Below the pieces are notes generated by a model that ran no database searches, was not told the origin of the DNA, and was given only the letters and a program-made list of their open reading frames with translations. From the NCBI GenBank assembly GCA_947561585.1, contig CANNZV010000120.1:124001-188000 (forward strand): 64,000 bases of DNA. The letters run 5' to 3'. This stretch comes from Caprella mutica. Its lineage: Eukaryota; Arthropoda; Malacostraca; Amphipoda; Caprellidae. Of the stretch, positions 47,401 through 56,400 are shown piece by piece. The position numbers and the translations under genes were made by a program. Each line of letters begins with the position of its first letter. Within the stretch, counting starts at the first letter, position 1.

Positions 47401-50400
47401 CGTTGTAAAGTGTTTTGCCAGAGCGGCCTGAGAGATAATTGGCAAGCCATTTTTTATATGAGTCGTGGATGTGTGTGTTGAGTATTTTGTTAATGAGTAG
47501 CTGTATGGGTACCGTGTCGAAGGCTTTACTAATGTCTATGGCAGCTATAATTGTCCTATCCGCAGGTTTGTTGGAGTTCAAGCCTTCGAGTGTTGTCTGT
47601 GAGAGGTGGGTAAGAAGAGTAGATGTGGAGTGTTGGGATCTGAAGCCGTGTTGTGAGGGGGATAGTGGGATGTGTGGTGAAATGTTGTTTAGAACTAGCC
47701 TCTCGAGTATTTTGGATGGGGTGGAGAGGAGTGATATAGGTCTGTATGAGGCCAGTTCTGTGGGGGGTTTGTTGGGCTTCAGGATCGGGATGATTTTGGC
47801 AAGTTTCCAGGTGTTGGGTATACTATTGTTCTGTAGTGAAAAATTGAAGATGTCTGTGAAGGCTCTGATGGTAAGTGGCCCTAGATGTTTTAGATGTTTG
47901 TTTGATATGCCATCAGGACCTGTGGAGGAAGTGTTCTTGGAAACCCGGATGGCCTCGGTAACCATTGCCGGGGTGAAGGGGGGTGTGAGGAGCTTTCGAG
48001 TGCATGTTTTGTGCAGGCGACGCAGTATAATCCTATCTACTGGGCGGGTGGGTAACCTACTTGTGGAAGCATAGTGCTTGTTGAGAGCGTTCGCCTGTTG
48101 TGTGTCAGTGAGTATAGTGTTGTTTTGTGTGAGGGACTCGTGTGTTTTCGGTTGGTCCATGTATTTGTTGTTGAGTCCCTTGACAAGTTTCCAAAGTTTG
48201 TTTGCGTCAGTGCGGAAATTAATGGTGTCTAATGTGTTTTGCCACTTGTGTTTTTGTTGGGCAGTAATCTCCGCACTTATGTCAGTGTTAAGGTGTTGTA
48301 TGCGTGTGATCGTGTCTTGTGTGGGTGGGAGTGAGCGTAGGTGTTTGCGTGTTTGTATCAGGTGTTTGATGTGTGGTGTGAATGTGGGGTTGTAGTGTCT
48401 GATGTTACCTGTAGGGATGTAGTGTTTGTCTGCGTTAATGATGATGTCAGTGAGATGTTTTGTGGCAGCATCTATGGATGGGAAGGTGTTTATATCAAAG
48501 TTATGCAAGTTATTATCCACAGATGCTGAAAAGTCTGTCCAGTTGGCTCTATTGTAGTTTGTGAATGTGTGTCTGTGTTTTTGTGCGGCATGTAGTGTAC
48601 TTAATATGCTTGTGGTGAGAAGTGGAAGGTGGTCTGAACTGAGTTCATGGAGTGCGGTCCATGAACTCTGGAGGGCTATGTCAGGGGTGAGGAGGGTTAT
48701 GTCAGGTGATGTGGGTCGTGTGTTGATGTTAAAAGGTTGCGTGTGGGAGTGTGGGGGTCGTTCATGATTATGTAGTTGTCTAGATGTGTTGTTATGGTGT
48801 CAGCTCTTGTGTCAGTATGTTGTGTGGCGAGCCAAGTAGTGTCATGTGCGTTAAAATCCCCCAGGACGAATGAATTATTAATGGTGTTAATGTAATTTAG
48901 ATTGGGTTGGTATCCTGGGGGTGATGAGTCTGTGGGGGGAATGTATATGTTGAAAATGTTGTAGGAGTGTTTGTGAATTTGGATGCGTGTAGATTGTATT
49001 TCAAGTGTAGGGTCGTGTGGCATCCGTGCGTGTGTTTCGGCAGTGGTGTTTGTGAACGGGATGGATTTATGTATCAGTGTAATGAGGCCCCCGCCGCCTC
49101 GTGTGGGCCGATCGAGTCTAAGTGTTGTATATCCAGGAAACTTTGGTGTTAATCTGGCAGGTGTTAGTTTAGTTTCCTGGATTGTGGCGATGTGGATGTG
49201 GTGTTTGTGTAGGAGTGATTTAAGTTCCATGTGCTTGTTGTGTATACCGTTTATGTTATGTTGTAGTATGTTGAGTTTGTTGTGGCGTGTGTGTATGTTA
49301 GGAGCTCTAGGGGGGTGAGGAATAGGAGGCGTTCCTCCACCAACCCCACGAGGGGGGTGAAGTGGAACTGGGGGTCGGACGACAGTGTCTATCCCAGCAC
49401 TCCCCCGAGGGGGAGGGCGGGCAGGCTATTGCCGTCCAATTATAGGATGAGGAGGAGGAAGGATAGGCGCTCCTCCATCACCCCCGCGTAGGGGGTGAAG
49501 TGGAGCTGGGAGACGAGCAGCACCGCCTCCTGCAGCCCTTCCCTGAGAGGAAGGGAGGGGAGGACGGTGATGTCCGGGGGTAGGGTGAAGGGTAGGTTGA
49601 GGAGAGGAAGGAGTAGGAGTGGGTGTGTGGGGTTGAGTCATGTTGTGTGTAGGGTGACAGTTTTTACACTGCCATCCCTGTGGGATATTTCCATGTTGGC
49701 GGACACCAGAGCAGCGTATATTGTAATGTGTCCAACTATTGCAGCCGACACAATGGACCCCTCCAGTACGACGGGTCCACGGTCGGCCACAAGAGGGACA
49801 CATGTAGGGGCCAGGGTTGGTTTCTATGTCACCGGAGGGAGAGTAAGAGGGTGAGTAGGGGGAGATATGCCGGCTCATATCCCCCCACTATGGAAAAAAC
49901 GCTCTGGTGCCAGTGTAGTGCGTGTAGGTGGGCTTGGCCCATGGCGACCCCCTGGTCGCGTCCCCCGAAGAGGACAAGGAGTTGGGAGGTCTTTCGAAGA
50001 CTGGCACAGGTCCAGTCTCGCCCTGCCACCACGTGCAGGCTCCTCCCCAGGACAGGATCAGTTGTTTGGTGCGTTGTGAGCGTGGTCTACCACTTCTTGG
50101 ACGATCAGTCAAGTCTCCTCTCTCATTAAAACGCTTCACACACTTCCAAACAGTCGATCTCGCTATTGAGAGAGTCTTTGAAATGACGGAATCTGACTTC
50201 CCGGCACGGTGTAGAGCAATAATGGCTTCTCTTTTGTCTGACATTTTTGAATTGACTAAATTTTTGTAAAAAATAACACTGCCACGTCATAATGTAGTGT
50301 CTCTACTATAGTTCAAACCCTATCACCTACTTAGGAACTTATTTTTAAGAATTTTATTAATGTTTGAAAAATTGCTTCCAAACTTACGCCCCACCCTGTA

Positions 50401-53400
50401 TATTAGTTAATCTACAAAATTTATTTATGCTTCTCCTTAACAAAATGTAGCTCAGACCCTTCCTCCACCAAACGCGTCATATACTTGGACTCAAAATAAA
50501 TAGAAAGGTTAGTATTTCAACAATTTATTTCACTTTCAAGTAGTATATTCATTTGGCTTCAAAAGAGTATATATCACTAACGTAAAGCAAGTGATGTATT
50601 ATAAAATAGCTTTTTCATTGTAATATTTCTCTGATAAGATAAATTGGTAACTCTTAGCTAAAGTAGTTAAATAAGATAGATTAATGTTAGTTAAATGCAG
50701 AGGTTAGTCGTAATAGCTTTAGTTAACACTAGTGTTTAGACCAAGCAGTTAATTTGCTTGCTATTTACTTTTCAAACATTTGTATGCCATAACTTATTAT
50801 TGGTAGCTAGACTAAGCTAGTAGCTACATAGCTAGATGATTCTTTTTTTGAATAGCTATGTGGAGAGACTGTCTCATAAAAAAATCTATATCTACAACAT
50901 TACAAGTATCTAGCTATCTCCAGCTACTGTTAACTGCAAAGAATTAGACAGCAGATACATCACTAATGACTTTTTCTCTACATCTTACCTCTTGCTGCAT
51001 TCTGCTCTGTAGTCGTGAAGAAAACACAAAAGAGAGGGAGAGAAGGTGTTAGTGGGGTGTATAAACACACAAGATAGTGGGGAATAGGGTAAAGGATCTA
51101 TCTTATTTCGATAATTACCCTTAGTCATATCGGGTAAAGGATCTATCTACCACTCAGAGCCTTTCCTCACAAATGTTAGATCATTTACCCTGTTTTCCCT
51201 TCAGCCATTCGTCATTAGAAAGAAAGTCAAGCGATGATGAATATAGTTAGCTATTAACTGTTAGTATCGTGGGACAAAAAAGAGTGATATAGATATTAAG
51301 ATATAGCTTAAGCAAATGATATTAAAACGGATATCATGAAGTTGAAATCAGTTAAACACCAATGATGATATATACGAACAACGTGCAGATATCAATGCAG
51401 CAATATTCACCTCTATCACCAGGTTGGGGTAGTTCTCAGAGGGTGTTATGGTCACAGTGTTCAGAAGGGGCTGGGAGATGAGGGTGCGAGCTGTACCGAG
51501 GAGATGAGAACAGGACTTGGTGCTGAACACAGAGTCTATGTTAGAGGCATAGTCTAGAATCGATACTTCGGAGCTAGTGTAAAAACCTGGGAAAAAGAGA
51601 CACAAATGGTGTTAGGCAAGAGCTAGTTACTTTGTACAGCAATGAATGTAAATACAAGAATTATCCAGAGCAATGTCAGTTCTTCATGATACCGCAGGTA
51701 TCATGAGTAGCTACAAATAAAAATAACGAATTAAAATGTTTTTTAAAGATAATGATAAAAATTTATTGAAGAAAGAAAATAAAAGCAAATAAAGTACACA
51801 CAAAAAATGCAATTCAACAAGCCTATTATCATTCAAGCAACGAAGTTTCTTTAAGAAACTTTTAAGAAAAAAAAATCATGGAAACTACCGTTATTGAGGG
51901 ACAACTTACACTAATTTCTATAATTAATCATAGAATATAGCTAGCTACTTCATAACTCAGGTGCATTTCATAACTCAGGTGCATTTCATAACTCAGGTGC
52001 ATTTCATAACTCAGGTGCATTTCATAACTCAGGTGCATTTCATAACTCAGGTGCATTTCATAACTCAGGTGCATTTCATAACTCAGGTGCATTTCATAAC
52101 TCAGGTGCATTTCATAACTCAGGTGCTTCCTTACTTGAGTGCTTCATAACTCCATAACTCTGAACTCCATAACTCTGAACTCCATAACTCAGAACTTCAT
52201 AACTCTGAACTCCATAACTCTGAACTCCATAACTCTGAACTCCATAACTCTGAACTCCATAACTCTGAACTCCATAACTCTGAACTCCATAACTCTGAAC
52301 TCCATAACTCTGAACTTCATAACTCTGAACTTCATAACTCTGAACTCCATAACTCTGAACTCCATAACTCTGAACTCCATAACTCTGAACTCCATAACTC
52401 TGAACTCCATAACTCTGAACTTCATAACTCTGAACTTCATAACTCTGAACTTCATAACTCAGAACTTCATAACTCTGAACTCCATAACTCTGAACTCCAT
52501 AACTCTGAACTTCATAACTCTGAACTTCATAACTCAGAACTTCATAACTCTGAACTTCATAACTCTGAACTCCATAACTCTGAACTTCATAACTCTGAAC
52601 TTCATAACTCTGAACTTCATAACTCTGAACTCCATAACTCTGAACTTCATAACTCTGAACTTCATAACTCAGAACTTCATAACTCAGAACTTCATAACTC
52701 TGAACTTCATAACTCAGAACTTCATAACTCTGAACTCCATAACTCTGAACTTCATAACTCTGAACTTCATAACTCTGAACTCCATAACTCTGAACTCCAT
52801 AACTCTGAACTCCATAACTCTGAACTCCATAACTCTGAACTCCATAACTCTGAACTTCATAACTCTGAACTTCATAACTCTGAACTTCATAACTCAGAAC
52901 TTCATAACTCTGAACTCCATAACTCTGAACTCCATAACTCTGAACTTCATAACTCTGAACTTCATAACTCAGAACTCCATAACTCTGAACTTCATAACTC
53001 TGAACTTCATAACTCAGAACTTCATAACTCAGAACTTCATAACTCTGAACTTCATAACTCTGAACTTCATAACTCTGAACTTCATAACTCAGAACTTCAT
53101 AACTCTGAACTTCATAACTCTGAACTCCATAACTCTGAACTCCATAACTCTGAACTCCATAACTCAGAACTCCATAACTGATGAGTTCCACACAACTCAC
53201 CTATCCTTACGAGACTCTCATGGAACTCTCTAGTGGCGGTTTTTATCGCGTCAAACTCTTGCAGGTCCTTTTTGTTGCAGGGGACAGCAGAGGAGAGGCA
53301 GTCGCTGATGAGGAGTTTGGTGAAAGACTCTGAACACTGAGGGAAAGAGAGAAATGCTAGTGAGGGGAAACAGCTGAAATGGCTAACGGTGCAATTCATT

Positions 53401-56400
53401 TCAGCTAATTGGGTGGGTAACCATTTGAAACTAAATGTTGGTTATTTTGTTATGAAGAATAACAATAGCTATGGTTATTTGTTCATTAGCCAATTAGGTA
53501 GTTAGTTCCGAGTAGCTAATATTTCGATTGCTTACAATATATTAATCACAGTTGTTTGATTTGTGTAATTGGCAACAATACACAAATACAAAGTTAACCA
53601 ATTCCCATCCTACCTAAGAAACTCTCAAGAAACTATATTTTATCATTAAAAATAAGAAGATTGAAAACATATCGACCACTTTGGGGACCCCTCTAGACAT
53701 TAAAGCAATGACACTCTTTCTAAAGTTTCATCCTAGGCAGACCACACTTTGGTGTAGTTAACACGGTTAATAAAGATAGCACAGAAGTGTCTATCATACT
53801 CACCCTTACTCCAATGAGGTTCATGAGAGTTACTCTACCACTGTCACAGTGTTCAAACTCTAACCCAAACCCAACTTCCATCAGTGAGTTCAGGACCTGA
53901 AACAAATGAATAAGAAAGAAATAGATAACAGCAAGTAATATGATATAATAATTAGCTACTTATTTCCATTATTTTTAGATTTCAATTTAAAAAAAGGAAA
54001 TATTTCAAGATCTAAACTACATATTAAATTCTTGCAAGTAGATAAAATTCAAAAAAAATATTTATGAGGTAGGGTAAGTTCTAATTATAGGTCAGTTTCA
54101 CATTTTCGGACACATAGAAAAAAATTTAATAATAATTATTTAATTTTTATAATATATTTTTTTCTTACGTGTCCGAATATGTGGAACTCATCTATAATTA
54201 AGAACTTAGCATTTATATAATTATTTGCACTCACCCTACTGACAGCCAAGAACACCTCGTCAGGGTGAGGTGTGGAGTTGGGTGAAGAGGTGCTGAACTT
54301 GACAGAGAGACTCACGCACTGACCAGACTTGGAAGCAGAGACATCAGCACTGCGACTCACTAGCACTCTGAATTAACAGTGACAATTATTTTTTTAACAA
54401 TATTACAATAGTAAAAGGTGGTTACTAGACAACACACACTGCTAGTCAATAACTGACTAAACTAAGGTTATCTTATTATCATCATTAGCTAGCTAACTAC
54501 TGGGATAATGGAACATTTGTAACAAACAAAACAAAATGTAAAGTTAGAGATTTAGATTCCAAATATCCTAGCATAGCTGGCTAAATTCTAGTATACAAAA
54601 CAGTATTCATTGTATGGCACAATTCTTATTGTGGCTAATGGAAATCTATAAAATTTAAACAGCTAGATACTGAGATACAGGGTGGACAAAGAGGAACATA
54701 TTTGGCACAGTGGACCGCTGGTTAGCTTACTTTTTATAGCAAAGCTTCTTTTGTACGGGAAAACTCTACTTTCAGCAGAAACTGTTGCACTCAGCATGAA
54801 TAAAGAATTACAATCCAACAATCACTAGATGTAAAATTAGTATAACATTTAGTTTCAGTTCAACATTATGTTATACTAAACTTTATAATAACTCTTTTTC
54901 TCCAAAACAATTAGGAGAAAAAGCCTGTTCAAGAAAAAGAGAAGAAAAGTCATTGTCAGAGTCAGCAGTGAAGACCTTTAACTTGTGCTCTTGTGATAGA
55001 CTCTAATTTGTGCTCTTTTGGTAGTTGATATTATTGCTTTAATTTCTTGAGTGTTGTTACAGATACAATTGTGTATGTAAATTGAAAGAGAATATGTATT
55101 ACACTTTGTAAGGTGTCTACTGTATAATAATCATACTGTCTTACTCACTAGGGCAGTGGTTCTAGAAGTATTTTTCCCTTGCTTTTCTCAGGCACCCCCT
55201 GAGCATTGTATTGCATTGAAATAGATTGAAAAGCTACTATTGTAATATACGTATTTGGTTACTATAATATTAGAAAAGTTCAAACATACTTCATGTATGT
55301 TTGCGTGATATTCAGAGCAACCATCTGCTTTTTGCGTGATATTCAGAGCAACCATCTGCTTTTTGCGTGATATTCAGAGCAACCATCGAGCTTCTAAAGT
55401 TACAAGTAACACATACAACAGCAATCCCAGGCACCCCCTATACACAATCCAGACCCCAAAGGGCAGGCACCCCACTTTAAGAACCACTGAACTAGGGTAA
55501 GTGAGAATTTGAATAATTTTGTAACCTTGTTATAAGATAAGGTAGCTATAAGTAATAGTATTGTAACTAAAGATAGATTGCAGCCTGGTTATAGCCAAAA
55601 ATAATGAAAACTGCAAATCTTTATTTACGAAAAGCTTAGATGTTGGGGATTAAAGCCCCCCAACAATAGAAAATGAAAAATATTTACATGGCCCCAGGAA
55701 GCTTGCTGTGGCTCCCAAAAAGATAAAACCTACCCACCTCTAAGCTAGCAATAGCTTCTTTATTCTAAATAAAGAGAAACATAACTTCCTTACCTTAGGA
55801 AGTTATTGTGAATATTATCTGCCAGTGCATTAACACAAGAATTGAGTTCCTGCAGCATGCTCAGAGCACCAAATATTTCCCTAGGATTGCAGTTGATAGT
55901 CTCGCTTTCTCCAATGGATTTGTCAGAACTCATTTTAGGTTTCCTGATGACTAGAGTGAATGTTTTGAACCTGTCCACTGCATCGTACTGCTCCTCCCAA
56001 ACAAAACACTCATTCCAAATCTTGGAGAGCAAATTCATTATCTCTGCCCTTTGCATCATTATTTCATTTTGGATAAAAGGAAGAATTTCAATTTCCTCGT
56101 CCACATTTTCAAGTAGTTTTTCAGCCTGAAACAAGTGATGGTTGTGATATTATTAAGTGGAATGAGGTACAGAAGTTGAATTAAGACAAACTTATTTCTC
56201 GAAAAAACTCATAATTGTATTTATTTATTTATTGATATTTTTCTAAAAGAAAGCTATGAAGGTAAGTTATGGAAGAAAGTAAGAGTAGCTATTTACAAGC
56301 AGTAAAAAGAAATGTATACATGACTAACTATAAAAAGTATTAATTTGAATGAAATCATCGGCTACCAGAATTACCCTCTCTAAATTATTAAAAACTACCT

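Larger units (their letters stand above)
46078..50056 (-). mobile_element. 2A/PHD-bearing APE-type non-LTR retrotransposon
   Basis: 3979 bp inserted into the mariner transposase; target duplication ATCAGTTGTT (46068-46077 and 50057-50066, + strand). The 3-prime end is an (AAC)n tract on the - strand. Coding order: 2A-like peptide, PHD-type finger, proline-rich region, AP-like endonuclease, reverse transcriptase, C-terminal Cys/His motif. Sense-strand composition is A/C-rich and unlike the host DNA. Several frameshifts break the coding region, so this copy is inactive, though its 5-prime end appears complete. Confidence 0.92.
45113..50398 (-). mobile_element. mariner-type transposon split by a non-LTR retrotransposon
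   Basis: Ends CAGGGTGGGGCGTAAGTTTG and exact inverse CAAACTTACGCCCCACCCTG, continuing to about 27 bp, flanked by TA. It lies in the ZW10 intron between the 18-nt exon (51006-50989) and exon 44893-44802. Without the 46078-50056 insert the element is about 1.3 kb, a normal mariner length. Transposase pieces read on the - strand. Confidence 0.92.

Noticed and set aside
47439..48395. Plus-strand open frames of 105-211 codons
   Set aside because: Antisense shadows of the non-LTR reverse transcriptase on the - strand.
49780..49878. Viral origin for the 2A-like motif
   Set aside because: The motif is in the ORF of an APE-type non-LTR retrotransposon with EN and RT; 2A motifs are known in such elements, so no virus is needed.
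52112..53233. Long open frames on both strands (362 and 364 codons)
   Set aside because: Product of a 15-bp unit, a multiple of three; it is intronic sequence of ZW10 and ends beside a functional splice donor.
54683..54725. CAGGGTGGACAAAGAGGAAC as a mariner end
   Set aside because: Only one end is seen and no inverted partner or TA-flanked pair was found in the intron.
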